Assembly: GCA_038501625.1 (NCBI GenBank)
Contig: JAZAYU010000203.1
Span: 682,001 to 746,000 of the forward strand
Length of the DNA stretch: 64,000 nucleotides
Origin: Corbicula japonica
Taxonomy: Eukaryota > Mollusca > Bivalvia > Venerida > Cyrenidae
Direction: 5' to 3'
Position 1 is the first letter of the stretch, and every line of letters begins with the position of its first letter. Positions 1 through 11,215 of this stretch are shown here, piece by piece. The notes below the pieces were generated by a model. That model had not been told where the DNA came from. It made no database searches and saw only the letters and a list, made by a program, of their open reading frames with translations. The translations under genes and the position numbers were made by a program.

Positions 1-49
1 TGTAGTGTACTGAAAACCATGAAATTATATATTTGCTGATACAAAACGC

Positions 50-450
50 AAAATAAGCATTTTAGGAATAGCAACATCCAGAATAGACACCCTCCCCACA
101 TAGCCAAAAACTATCATGGGTTATAAAAATAGATAAAGAAGGAACTTTGAAAGCACGACAAATACGAAAATATTGCAGGCTCGGTTTGATTGAGCCTGTT
201 CATGGGTGGAAATGCTTTTTACTGCCCACACCGCCTAGCCCCGGGTTGAGCGCAACTCAATATTTACACCAATAAACAGTACGATTTTGATCCATCCCAA
301 ACAATGGTATGCATATGGCGATAGATAGAAAGGAAAAGATAGCATGGTATTACAATAATCAGTTTCAAAATGAAAGTCACAAACAATTAACATAAGTGAG
401 AACACGAGGAATTACCGCACTGGAACGGTCAGTGACAAACCAATTTGCAA
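50..450 (-). mobile_element. Penelope-like retroelement 3' end, split by a nested repeat
   Basis: Positions 50-115 and about 326-450 together match the 3' untranslated end shared by the elements near 22.9, 53.9 and 54.7 kb, including the phrases CACCCTCCCCACATAGCC and GGAACGGTCAGTG. The element's 3' end lies to the left, so it is on the minus strand. Homology stops at about 115 and resumes at about 326, the gap being filled by another dispersed repeat. No coding part is left. Confidence 0.6.
116..325 (-). repeat. Dispersed repeat R1, about 210 bp
   Basis: This segment is nearly the reverse complement of 13,428-13,622 and 60,342-60,560, and a deleted version occurs at 52,375-52,480. Shared landmarks are GCCTAGCCCCGGGTTGAGCG and the imperfect hairpin GGCTCGGTTTGATTGAGCC. 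Here it sits inside a retroelement 3' end, which helps define its limits. It could be a SINE or MITE; no convincing A/B box pair or terminal repeat was found. Confidence 0.55.
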
Positions 451-1139
451 GGACTAATATAAAATATATATTTTCTTGACAATTTCAGAATACAAGAGGA
501 CCATAATTCTTATAAATTCCGCAAATTATATTTTAATGATAGTAAATTTGGACTCAAAATTTGATATGAACAAAGCCGTAAAGCAGAAATAATAAATCCT
601 TTTTTCACTATTTCTTGAGTGATGTACCTTTGTAATGCAGCTTTTATATGAAACTCAATGTTGCCTATAACTTTGAATGTACATGTTCTATTGACTTGAT
701 ACTTGGAATATGATGTTTTTAAATAAGATTTCTAATGTTTTTAGTTATAATGGTTATTTATTGTCATATTCATAAAAGCTGTATGCTTCACTGGTGTTCA
801 TAAGCTAAGTTTCTTGCGCCAGTAAATGTATGTAGGCAATGTTTTATATTTGTTTTAATTCCGACAAACACGTTAAGACGCGCATTAAAACCAGAATATA
901 CGACTTACTTAGAAAAAAAAACGTTTACATTCTGCTGTGTTTAATTGTAAAATAAACGCAGATGCTCGCGTTTTTGTACTTTATACTGAAAATAGCTCAA
1001 GACTACATCATCTGAGGATATTTCAAGTCGTCAAAATAGTCTTGCAAGAATTCGGATTGGCTCGTCAGTGTAAAATCCTCCGACGCCGTAACATAACTTG
1101 TATTAGTTCGATTTCGGCCGTACCGTTCGGTTAACAATT
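451..1139. other. AT-rich stretch, no feature seen
   Basis: No convincing coding frame, RNA gene or terminal repeat. The 65-codon open frame at 937-1,134 has low-complexity composition and no recognisable motif. Confidence 0.5.
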
Positions 1140-2190
1140 AGACATAAGTTCGATTAACACTTTCACATTTAAGCTTTTGAGTATGAAATTTAAGAGGAAG
1201 ATAAAAGTCACTTTGCCCTTTTAAACGAATGAAAGCAAAATTATTATTATTACATACCTTTATTTGCCCTTCAAGCAGTAATAAGGGAGAGCAATGATAT
1301 ATCCACAAATGTGTACACATATTATTACCTACATCTATTTTCCCTTTAAACAGTAATAAGAGATAGTAATGATATCACTAACAATGTGCTAATATTATAA
1401 AAACATACCTCTATTTTCCCTTTAAGCAGTAATACGCACAGTATGCATCTATGAATCGTTTACATTATATCAGTTTTAATACTTGGTAGAGGGTTCACTC
1501 TTTCATAGACTAAATCTTTTCGGACAAAATTTCACAGAAGATGGTTATTTGACGCATGTTGCTGCAAATGATTATTTACTTTACAATAGATTAACTAATT
1601 GATAAACTGGATAGGTTGTATTAAAAACAATTAAGCTTTTTCTGAAAGCTAGTCAGTAACCAATTCGCCAGTCTTCATTTTAGGGTTTTAAAATGTCTGG
1701 GTACTGGTCATCGTGTTCCGGCTTGGTCCCATTCGTACCCCGAGTTATGATTATACCGAATTCTAGGTGTTCTAGAAATTCTTTGGCTAATGTTCTTCTT
1801 CTTTTCACAATTCCCCCAGGTTACAGTGATATCACTTGCATGCATTCTAGGTGTTTCTGTATTTTTTCCGGAAACTGGTTCTCATATATCCTGGCACTCT
1901 GCTAGATATATCTGTTGTAATGTAATTTTATCAATACGTTTATGTTGTTCATCATCTTTTTTTAGTTCAAATTATGATATCTAAGTTTAAAACATCTATC
2001 TGATCATCATAAAGATCATTTAACAGAAATTATGGCTAGGCTTAACCTATTGATTTTACAATAGTATACAACATATACAATTAAAATATTATTAAAAATT
2101 ATACTCGAAGCCATCTCGCCGTGTTGAACCCTGGTGAGATTTAAAACTCAGTAGTTCATTGGTGTACCCCTCCATAACGTAATGACTAGC
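1140..2190 (+). repeat. Ancient duplicated block A, copy 1
   Basis: The order of landmarks here matches 5,700-6,735: GGGAGAGCAATG, CTATTTTCCCTTTAA, GGTAGAGGGTTCACTC versus GTTAGAGGGTTAC, GCATGTTGCTGCAAAT versus GCATGTTGCTACAAAT, GCTAGTC, and CCCTCCATAA followed by CTAGCTCGG. Many substitutions and small indels separate the two copies, so the duplication or repeat family is old. No open reading frame is shared. Confidence 0.6.
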
Positions 2191-2575
2191 TCGGAACAGC
2201 ACAACACTTACATTTCAAAGATATGCAAGTTAAAATAAAGAGCGGTACTACAACCTTCTGAGGAAGTCACTTGCCGATTACCTGTGTACAGCACAATACT
2301 TATATTTCAAAGTTATGTAAGTTAAATTACAGAGTGGCACTTCATCCTTCTGGGGAAGTCACTTGTCAATTACCTGTGTACAGCTCAATACTTACATCTC
2401 AATGATAGGTAAGTTAAATTACAGAACAGTGCTACAACCTTCTGAACAAGTCACTTGCCGATTACCTGTGTACAGCTCAATACTTACATTTCAAGGATAT
2501 GTAAGTAAAATTTCAGAGCGGTGCTACAGCATTCTGAGGAAGTCACTTGTCGATTACCTGTGATACCAACCTTTG
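2191..2575 (+). repeat. 92-bp tandem array, four copies
   Basis: The phrase CCTGTGTACAGC recurs at 2,281, 2,373 and 2,465 and ends at 2,557, giving an exact 92-bp period. Each unit holds CAATACTTACATTTCAA, a TAAGTTAAATTACAGAG segment and GAGGAAGTCACTTGCCGATT. The equivalent place in block A copy 2 (6,605-6,715) has only one unit, so the array arose after the blocks separated or was lost from the other copy. Confidence 0.85.
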
Positions 2576-2609
2576 AAATGCTATTAATGGACTGACCTAA
2601 AAACATAAT

Positions 2610-4530
2610 TGAAACAAATTCCAGATACATGACCAAGAACCAGCTGCAGTGATGTATGAACGTTTCACTACCGCAATCGCAGAAACAGCTAAAGAGATTT
2701 TAGAAGTATCCCCCAAAAGAAAGGACCGACCTTTCTCAGAAAACAAAAGAATTAAACAAGCAAGGGTAGATAAGGAAAAGGCATACCAAGAGTTTGTGGG
2801 CTCCCATGGAAACGGTTTAGATACCTATATAGAGGTAAAAAATAACCTAAACAATATATATGAAGGGTTGATGAGGGAAGATCTTGATAAAAATTTAGAG
2901 GAGATGTATGAGTGCAACAGAAACAACCAAGCGGCACAGAGCTTGAAATTGGTCAGGGAAATAACTCAAAAGGGTTCTTCACAGCTTTGTCAAATCAAAG
3001 GAGATTCAGCAGAGGATAGTCTGCGAGCATGGCATATACACTTTAAATCCCTTCTTGGCAACCTATAGACAATGAAGTGGTTCCTAGCACAAGGACCTGT
3101 TCATTCAGGATGGACCCTTTACACTAGAAGAGATGACCTCATCCTGAACATAATAAACAAGGCCTACACTGGTCACGAATTACCAGCACAATGGACAACC
3201 TCCAACATAGTGCCTAAGTCAGGGGACCTTACATGACAGACAATTACAGGGGAATTAGCCTCAGTTCAGTTGCAGCAAAAGTGTTCAACAGAATGCTTCT
3301 GAACAGGATTCGCCCTGTACTAGATGCTCTTCTCAGGACCAATCAGAATGGCTTCAGGCAGAGAAGAACAACTGTGCAACAGGTCCTAGCACTAAGGAGT
3401 ATGAATGAAGGTGTTAAGAGGAAGCACCTGCCAGCTGTCATAACATTCATTGACTTCAAGAAGGCTTTTGACTTTATCCACAGAGGCAAGATGATGAGGA
3501 TCCTAGATGCTTATTGAATTCCATGACCAATAGTGAGTGCAATCAGTGCAACGTATGCAAATACAAATGCCAAAGTCCTGCCACCAGACAGTGAGACTGA
3601 ACCTTTTCCGATACTAGCAGGCGTGTTACAGGGAGATACATCAGCCCTATACCTTTTCATTATTGCCCTTGATTACGCTCTCAGGAGAGCAACATAGGGG
3701 AGAAGAGCAGCTTGGCTTCACTGTCACACCACGGAAAAGTAGAAGAGTTGGTCCAGTCATGAAGACAGACTTCGATTTTGCAGACGACATTGCCCTGGTT
3801 TCTAATCTTGCGGACCAAGCCCAGGAACTACTGCACAGGGTTGAAAGCGAATGCAGGAAAGTGGGACTAAAGCTAAATGCGAAGATGACAGAGGTCATGG
3901 CCTTCAATATAGACCAAGTGGTTGTAAAACACTAGATGGGTCAGTATTGGCCTTAACCGAGGACTAAGTATCTGGGTTCCTACATAGGATCGACAGAAAA
4001 GGACATCATAGTTAGAAAGGCCCAGGCATGGCGAGCACTACATTCTTTAAAAAAGTCTGGAAATCATCCATGAGGCAAGAGCTCAAAAAGAGTCTATTTC
4101 TTGCAACAGTAGAGACTATACTCTTCTATGGCTGTGAGGCTTGGACACTATCTATAAAGAAAGAAACCAGCCTAAATGGGTGCTACACCCGCATGCTAAG
4201 AATGACGATGAACGTGTCATGGAGAGACGAAGTCAGGAATGAGGTCCTTTATGGCAAGTAACCAAAGGTGACGGATAAGTTCAGGAAAAGAAGGCTCGAA
4301 CTAGCAATCCACTGTACCCGACAAAGCGAGCTTGAAGCAAGCGACCTGGTGTTGTGGGAACTAATCCACAGAAAGGCAAGCTGAGGGAGCCAGAAATAGA
4401 CATACGTCGACATGCTTAGGAGGGACACAGGACTCGAATCAACTGGGGAACTGAGATCGCTGCAGACCAAGTGTCGATGGCATGCCATGGCCCGGGGAAG
4501 CTCGACCTGATGATGAGGATGATTGAAACT
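2610..4530 (+). mobile_element. 5'-truncated non-LTR retrotransposon (LINE)
   Basis: A LINE missing its endonuclease half begins shortly after the 92-bp array, with the pre-RT linker, and ends at a TGATGATGAGGATGATTG tail at 4,508-4,525. Short GAT-type 3' tails, rather than poly(A), are known from RTE-like LINEs, which fits but does not prove that clade. The left flank continues block A sequence, so the element landed in or beside that block. Confidence 0.8.
2649..4508 (+). pseudogene. LINE reverse transcriptase ORF, broken
   Basis: This encodes the RNA-dependent DNA polymerase of a LINE. Open segments are 2,649-3,068 (linker), 3,233-3,517 (fingers and palm, with NYRGISLSSVAAKVFNRML and FIDFKKAFD), 3,663-3,935 (palm, with the catalytic FADDIALVS) and 4,028-4,261 (thumb side, LFYGCEAWTLS). 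The GVLQGDTSALYLF stretch near 3,620 falls between open segments. Several frameshifts and stops separate them, and downstream homologous reading continues to about 4,505, so the ORF is dead. The upstream endonuclease domain is absent. The family is common in marine invertebrates; RTE-like is my best guess at clade. Confidence 0.85.
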
Positions 4531-5229
4531 TTGTTGATAAATCAAATTACCTAAACAAGAGCTAAACACATGAACTACAACTAAAAAAGTAAATGTGTTA
4601 AAACTTACAATCGTACAGGTTCACTGAAATATTTTATACTTTAAAGAACTACTTTTAAATGGTTTTCCAAGTATTGATGGTGCATTAGAGAAAAAGTACG
4701 TTAAAAGGTACACAACCAAATCAAAGTGTTATTTTATTTTTGGCCATTTAGAGCAGGTGTTATGCCCTGATTTTTATTGTTAATTTCTTGAAAATTTTAA
4801 TAAAATTCAGGGCATAACACATATGTTTTTGTTATCTTTTTTCTGCTTCTTTCTGTATCAAGGGCACTTTATCTACTGTGATATCATTTCATTTCGCGCT
4901 AGTTTAAGTTTCGCGAATTCTGCGCTACAGCAATTACGCAAATTGAAACCCAACGAAAATTAACTTTGTATCAGTGTGTTTCAAAAGATTAATACAACTG
5001 TGTGAAGAAATGCCCGCGCAAAAATTTCAATCTCGGTATTTGTGCGAAAATATGTCCCGCGAATTTAAGTGATACCACATTAAGTAATTTTATATTGTAA
5101 CGTAATTATTGTTTGTGTAATCACCTTCTGGATCGGCTGGAATGGTTTGGTAAACGTTAAGTTATAACACTCAAAGCTTAAGTTTCTTCAATTGCACTCA
5201 ATTAGACGACCATTTTCTTTTATGTTAAA
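4531..5229. other. AT-rich stretch
   Basis: No gene seen. It contains one perfect short inverted repeat (annotated separately), and a phrase GGTTTTCCAAGTATTG near 4,661 that recurs near 7,384, suggesting an older shared repeat. Confidence 0.45.
4757..4820. repeat. Perfect 14-bp inverted repeat with AT loop
   Basis: GTGTTATGCCCTGA at 4,757-4,770 is exactly inverted at 4,807-4,820, with a 36-bp AT-rich centre that also partly pairs. It could be a very short snap-back element; no flanking duplication was identified. Confidence 0.6.
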
Positions 5230-5640
5230 ACATATATTACTGAAATAGTGTTCATATAGTGATGTAAACGGCCATTACTGTATACGCCATGGGATGTGAC
5301 TTTTACTCCACGGGCGACCGGTGAAGATCGAGGTCAACGGCAAAACAGCGCCTTCTTATCAGGATACAGTATATTGTCCGCTTTAAGAATCATTAGGATA
5401 TTCTTGACCGAGAAGCGAACAGTGTAGATACACAGCATTCGGCACGAATGAGCCGGCTGATCTAAATCTACACTGGTCGACTAATCCAGGCATATGAAAA
5501 AGGCGTATCCATGGAGTAAATGAACAAACCACCATCAACAAAATCAACATTATACTCAAGGAATGTGTTGAATAAAGACACCAAGGAAAGATGTTGCGTG
5601 GTCTAAAGTTTGTGAAGTCTTAATATGAATAATTGAATAA
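5230..5640 (+). repeat. Composite dispersed repeat RB, right-hand part
   Basis: This matches the right-hand part of the composite repeat at 14,100-14,390 (CAGTATATTGTC, GCGTATCCATGGAG versus GCGTATCCATAGAG, GGTCTAAAGTTTG versus GGTCTTAAGTTTG). Its left edge (GTTCATATAGTGATG, CCATGGGAT) matches 13,178-13,220. A GTGTAGAT...ATCTACAC hairpin lies inside, at 5,425-5,477. Confidence 0.5.
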
Positions 5641-5699
5641 AATAACATAACCTTACTCTATTTATGTATATTACATTATGCCGGAAATGAGAAAAGTTT

Positions 5700-6735
5700 T
5701 AAATTGATACCCGAACCATCTCTCATCTCAGAAAAAAATGGGTTTCTCCAATTTAAACAAACACAACAACCGATTTCAAGGATCAAGGGAGAGCAATGGT
5801 ATATCCACTCGTTTGTGCATATACTTTTCACACATGTCTCTATTTTCCCTTTAAGCACAGTCTTCAGCTATGAGACGATTGCATTGTATCAGTGTTAATA
5901 CGTGTTAGAGGGTTACTTTTGCAAATATTATTTCTATAAATTTTAAGTAAAAGAGGACTTTAAAGGTGTTATTAGGTGCATGTTGCTACAAATTTCATTT
6001 TACTTTAAATTGCTCAACGGCTGTATTCAACAAATTTCAGCTGTGTAAAACGCTAGTCGGTCCTTTAATCTAAACAAATCTGTCAACCAAGAGTTATATC
6101 TATCCTTTTAATGAACTTTACTGAAGCCGGTGAATAATCTACCTTTGTTGCAAACAAACAGTTTGCAAAGTAAACGCTGTCTGGTGTGCTTTCTAACACA
6201 TTGACAATCGTTTTGCCAAAAAAACAAAAAAAAAAAACAACTCGTGAATTTATGTATTTTATCATCTGGGTTTAGTTCAAATGCTGATCTCTGAAGTTTT
6301 GAACAAGTGCCTTGTCATCACAGAAAACAAGGACGAGTGCCGGTCGAGTCCTCATATTAAGCGGCCTGCTCCCACAAGTTCCCCGAGATATAGCGCGTCC
6401 CGTTATTCATCTAGGGCTACTGGTCCTCGCAAATACCACAAATTACAATATTCGCCCATCTAAGATGTTTCGTAATTTCTCTGGCTACTGGTACTCTGAA
6501 AATTTTGTCTGGACTGGGAATCTTAAACCTGCCTAATCCTTTTTATTTTACATTTATTAAGAAGCGAATTCGTTTAACTGATGAAGCCCTCCATAATATA
6601 TTATCTAGCTCGGTTTGATCAGCACAATACTTAACTCAAGGACACGCCAGTTCGATTCCCGAGCGGCTCTACAACCTGCCGAGGAAGTTACTTGCTGAAT
6701 GCCTGTCATACCAAATCCTCGAAACGCCACAGACT
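5700..6735 (+). repeat. Ancient duplicated block A, copy 2
   Basis: Diverged counterpart of 1,140-2,600, with matching order of landmarks and a single copy of the unit that forms a four-unit array in copy 1. The short open frames here (5,704-5,898 and 6,281-6,536) are not conserved between copies and are not considered genes. Confidence 0.6.
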
Positions 6736-7083
6736 GGCTTGAAATTTGTATATAAGCCATATTAATCACAACATTTACCCTCAAGAACTAAATTTAAAAA
6801 AATAATCACGCTGTTTAATTAAACAATTACAGAAATTTGTCCTCGTTCTGATATGAACTTGCAAACATGCTAAACACTATCTAACAATGAGCATTGACAA
6901 AGAGAGAACAATTTTATTATGTTTTCCAGTGAAAGAATTTTTCCGGTAAAATAAAAGTGGTATTCCACTGTTTTCAAATAGTCGAATATCATTTTTTTTT
7001 CATTGTTTTTTTCACGTTGGTACCCAAACGTACATAACATTTCGAAGGAGAACGTTTAGAAAACGTGCTCAAGTTTGAGAATA

Positions 7084-7104
7084 TGACGTCATGACGTCAC
7101 GTCA
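7084..7104. promoter_or_regulatory. Tandem CRE-like palindromes
   Basis: Two adjacent copies of the full palindrome TGACGTCA (7,084-7,091 and 7,092-7,099) are followed by CGTCA. TGACGTCA is the consensus for CREB/ATF-type bZIP factors. No gene start is visible nearby, so function is only a possibility. Confidence 0.35.
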
Positions 7105-7978
7105 TAAACAAACGTTTTTGGCGCCATTTCACAAGGTGAAATTTATTTTTATCTTACACTGGTAAAACAAATATCCTCTATTTAATCTTTACATATTTTA
7201 CATATTTTAAATGTACCGTCAGCTACGTTAAGTTTGGTCGTCGTTCGCGTTACGTTCAAAAGATGTAAAATATTTTGTTTCCTCTAAGTAACTGATCCTT
7301 AAAAAAGGGAATGAAACGTCAAATAAAATGTGTGTGTTTGAGAACTGTGGTAAGAAAATTGTTTTATTTCAACTGTATAACAATGGTTTTCCAAGTATTG
7401 CCTTAATAGACGAGGAGTGTAAATATTTATGTATAACACAATTGTGAAGCTGTTTAAAAAAAGTCATTATCTATTTAAATACACAATTATTCTTTCTGTA
7501 AGACAGGTACTTCATTTAAGTAATTTCATAATTGCAATTCTATTGTTTTCCTAATGACCAGGTAGATAGAGCTTGAGTAGTTAAGAGTCGACAATAGCAC
7601 TTTAAGTAGACGAGCGTTTTCTTATCTTTTAAAATATATACACAACGAGGAAGTTAAATTAAGTTTGTTAAATGTCCTTAAATTAATTACGTTGTATCAT
7701 CTAACTGTGACTTACATATTTAAAGGTGGATATTCAAAATTTATTGTCACGATTAATAAAATATTTAAATCATTAATACACTTCCTGTTACAGTAAACTT
7801 TAAAAAACAACACTTATTTTGAACGTGCTTAGTTATACAAATAAATCCCCAACATTTAATAAGATTAACGCTATTGCTTTACAACAAGTAGGTAAATTTT
7901 CACACCAATTAAGAATAACTTACCTGGTTGCGCAACAGAGTGAAGACAAAGAATGAAATAATCTATGTCGATTAACCA

Positions 7979-8008
7979 AAACAACAACACAACAACAACA
8001 ACAACATT
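7979..8008 (+). repeat. (AAC)n microsatellite
   Basis: About nine ACA/AAC trinucleotides with one interruption, visible by eye. Confidence 0.8.
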
Positions 8009-8289
8009 TTATTAGCGTAATCGACATGTACATGCCTTTGGCTAGATGAGAATTAAACACACTTAATTGACCAGTTAAGGCCTATTTATGAAACTAATAA
8101 GAAGTGGTAGTCCACTTTTAATCTGTGCATATTAAATAAACATAAAATTAAATACACTTAACAGCATGCATGTTGTGTTCTATTACCAAAATTCGAATAC
8201 ACTGTATTGTTTTTATGTATTTCTAATGAACAATTAGAGACAAAAAAGTGACCAATTAGAAATTTGGGTGAGTGTAAACTTGAACGACA

Positions 8290-9100
8290 CACGCTTCCGG
8301 GCACTACGGCCCTCTGCTGTCTTTGCAATAAGACATAACATGTTCTAGATACATAAATGATACATGCTCCCGGGCGGCACTTCTAGTATCTGGTACCGGT
8401 GCGCAGTCATAACTTGTTCTAGATATACATGAATGATACATGCTCCCGGGTAGCACTTCTACTATCTGGTACCGGTGTGCAAAGTCATTACTTGTTCTAG
8501 ATATACATGAATGATACACGCTTCCGGGCGGCACTTCTACTCTTTGGTACCAGTGCGCTAAGTCAATACTTGTTCTAGATATAAATGAATGATACACGCT
8601 CCCGGGCGGCACTTTTTCCATATTTTACCCGTGCGCAATGTCATTATTTGTTCTAGATATACATGAATGATACATGCTCACGGGTGGCACTTCTACTATC
8701 TGGTACCGGTGCGCAAAGTCATTTTACATGTTCTAGATAAACCTGAATGACACATGTTCCCAGGCGGCACTACTACTATCTGGTACCAGTGCGCTACGTC
8801 ATAACATGTTCTAGATATACATGAATGACACATGCTCCGGTGCGGCACTACTGCTCTCTGGTACCAGTGCGCAAAGTCATTACATTTCTAAATAAACCTG
8901 AATGACACATGCTCCCGGGCGGCACTACTACCATCTAGTAACAGTGCGCTACGTCATATCATGTTCTAGATGTACATGAATGACACATGCTCCGGTGCGG
9001 CACTACTGCTCTCTTGTACCAGTGCGCAAAAGTCATTACATGTTCTAGATAAACCTGAATGGCACATGCTCCCGGGCGGCACTACTACCATCCAGTACCA
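8290..9100 (+). repeat. 78-bp satellite array, left part
   Basis: The unit is about 78 bp and contains the palindromes TCTAGA, CCCGGG and TGGTACCA in fixed order (GTTCTAGATATACATGAATG ... GCTCCCGGGCGGCACTACTA ... CTGGTACCAGTGCGC). From about 8,700 onward two variants alternate: one with GATATACATG, CTCCGGTGCGG and GCGCAAAGTCAT, the other with GATAAACCTG, CTCCCGGGCGG and GCGCTACGTCAT. That gives a 156-bp dimeric order. Because 78 is a multiple of three, long meaningless open frames appear. Confidence 0.9.
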
Positions 9101-9999
9101 CCCAGTAAACATTTGACGTCGAAAAGACGTTGGATAAACATCGGACCTCGACGTCGGATCAACGTTGGATTTTGGTTGGAACTGAAAGTTTTTTAGACGT
9201 CATTTCCCGACGTCGGGATCCGACCAAAATCCAACCACATTCCGACCAGAATCCGACCAAAATCGAACCTCTTCCCTTTTCCATTTATTACTATCAGTGT
9301 AATAACACTATTTGAAAAATACTATCAAGGTGTTTTATTTTAATTCATCACTGAACCTCTCTTGTAAACTTAATGTGTTTTATGAGCTCCGTAGTATAAC
9401 AATAGCCCGGTAGCGAGACTTTTTTGGGACGAAACGTATTTCATGAAAACAACTCCACGTGTCTAATACATGAAGTGGGAATGCATTTCAACAAAATTTA
9501 AGCAAAATTAGAATTAAACAACAAACTGCGAATACGAAAAAACTTACTTGCTTAAGCCTTCTTCTCCGGCAAATATAAAAACTTCATTTTCCCCTTCTGT
9601 GTTTGTTTGGCGACTTTGTCTTTGTTCTTTGTTTCTTTGTTTCAAATGGCGCGGATTGTTTACATTTAGATTCGAATGCACAGATTTCGATAATATTCCT
9701 TCCACTTAACAGCAAACCATTCAAATTAAGAAATTATTTTTTTTTTCATATTTTTTTTACTTGAATTTTTGTATATGTGTAGAAAATTTGGGAAAAAAGG
9801 TATTCGAAAATAATTATTCCTAGTTGGTTAAGAAGTCAAATACTTCTGACCAAAAACCGACGTCTATCCGACGCCATTTTCCGACGTCTAAACGACGTCG
9901 CATTTTCGACGTCGGATTAACGTTGGATTTAGGTCGCCGACGTCGCGACCGAAATCCAACCTAAATCCAACGTCGTTTTGACGTCGGGTGTTTACTGGG
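9101..9999. mobile_element. Terminal-inverted-repeat transposon inserted in the satellite
   Basis: The element starts CCCAGTAAACA and ends TGTTTACTGGG. Inside each terminus are several GACGTC/AACGTTGGAT sub-repeats that extend the inverted similarity over more than 100 bp. The dinucleotide CA flanks both sides (9,099-9,100 and 10,000-10,001). Removing the element and one CA restores the satellite phrase GTACCAGTGCGC exactly, which fixes the boundaries. The interior is AT-rich with no transposase frame, so the element is non-autonomous. The superfamily is not certain; a 2-bp duplication fits only a few groups (for example ISL2EU-like), but this is inference. Confidence 0.85.
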
Positions 10000-11215
10000 C
10001 AGTGCGCTACGCCATATCATGTTCTAGATGTACATGAATGACACTTGCTCCGGTGCGGCACTAGTGCTTTCTGGTACCAGTGCGCAAAGTAATTACATGT
10101 TCTAGATAAACCTGAATGACACATGCTCCAGGGCGCACTGCTACCATCTGGTACCAATGCGCTACGTCATATGATGTTCTAGATATACATGAATGACACA
10201 TGCTCCGGTGCGTCACTAGTGCTTCTGGTACCAGTGCGCAAAGTCATTACATGTTCTAGATAAACCTGAATGACAGATGCTCCAGGGGGGCACTACTACC
10301 ATCTGGTATCAGTGCGCTACGTCATAACATGTTCTAGATATACATGAATGACACATGGTCCCGTGCGTCACTACTGTTCCCGGGTACCAGTGCGCAAAGT
10401 CAATACATGTTCTAGATAAACATGAATGAAACACGCTCCCGGGCGGCACTTCTACCATCTGGTACGAGTGCGCAAAGTCATTACTTGTTCTAGATATACA
10501 TGAATGACACATGCTGCTCTCTGGTACCAGTGCGGTAAGTCATTACCTGTTCTAGATATATATATGAATGATACATGCTCCCGGGCGGCACTACTACTCT
10601 CTGGTATCAGTCCGCTAAGTCATTACTTGTTCCAGATAAACAAACATGATACATGCTCCCGGGCAGCACTACTACCGTCTAGTGCCGGTGTGCAAAGACA
10701 TTACCTGTTCTAGATACACATGAATGATAAAAGCTCCTGAGCGGCACTACTACTCCCTGGTACCACTGCGCAAAGTCATATCTTGTTCTAGATATAAATA
10801 AATGACACATGCTTCCGGGCCGCACTTCTATCTGGTACCAGTGCCTTAAATCGTCACTTGTTCTAGATATACATGAATGATACACGCTCCCGGGCGGCAC
10901 TTCCACCATCTGGTGGCGGTTCGCAAAGTCATTACTTGTTCTAGATTAACATGGATGATACATGCTCCCGGGCGGAATTACAACCTAAAGTATCATTGCG
11001 CAAAGTCAATGCTTATTCTAGAAAGAAATGAATGTTACATGCTCCCGGTGGCACTACTATTCTCAGGTATCAATCATTTCTTGATATACATAAATGATAC
11101 AAGCTCCCGGGCGCACTACTAACATCCGGTACATGTGCGCCAAGTCATTACATGTTCTAGATATACCTCAATGATAAATGCTTCAGGCGGCTCAATTACC
11201 CTCTGTTTACAGAGC
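10000..11215 (+). repeat. 78-bp satellite array, right part
   Basis: Continuation of the array after the inserted element. The first units keep the alternating dimer; after about 10,330 units are more mixed and from about 10,980 they decay, with deletions and losses of the CCCGGG and GGTACC palindromes. The edge near 11,215 is diffuse. Confidence 0.9.

Larger units (their letters stand above)
6736..8289. other. AT-rich stretch without a gene
   Basis: No coding frame or RNA gene seen. It holds a cluster of CRE-type palindromes at 7,084-7,104 and an (AAC)n microsatellite at 7,979-8,008. The last part leads into the 78-bp satellite. Confidence 0.5.

Noticed and set aside
4505..4530. CTGATGA...GAAAC resembling a hammerhead ribozyme core
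   Set aside because: No complementary stem II or stems I/III could be drawn; it is the microsatellite tail of a LINE.
8304..8621. Minus-strand 105-codon frame, and similar ones at 10,309-10,909, in the 78-bp satellite
   Set aside because: Again a result of a unit length divisible by three, with the frames broken wherever units vary.
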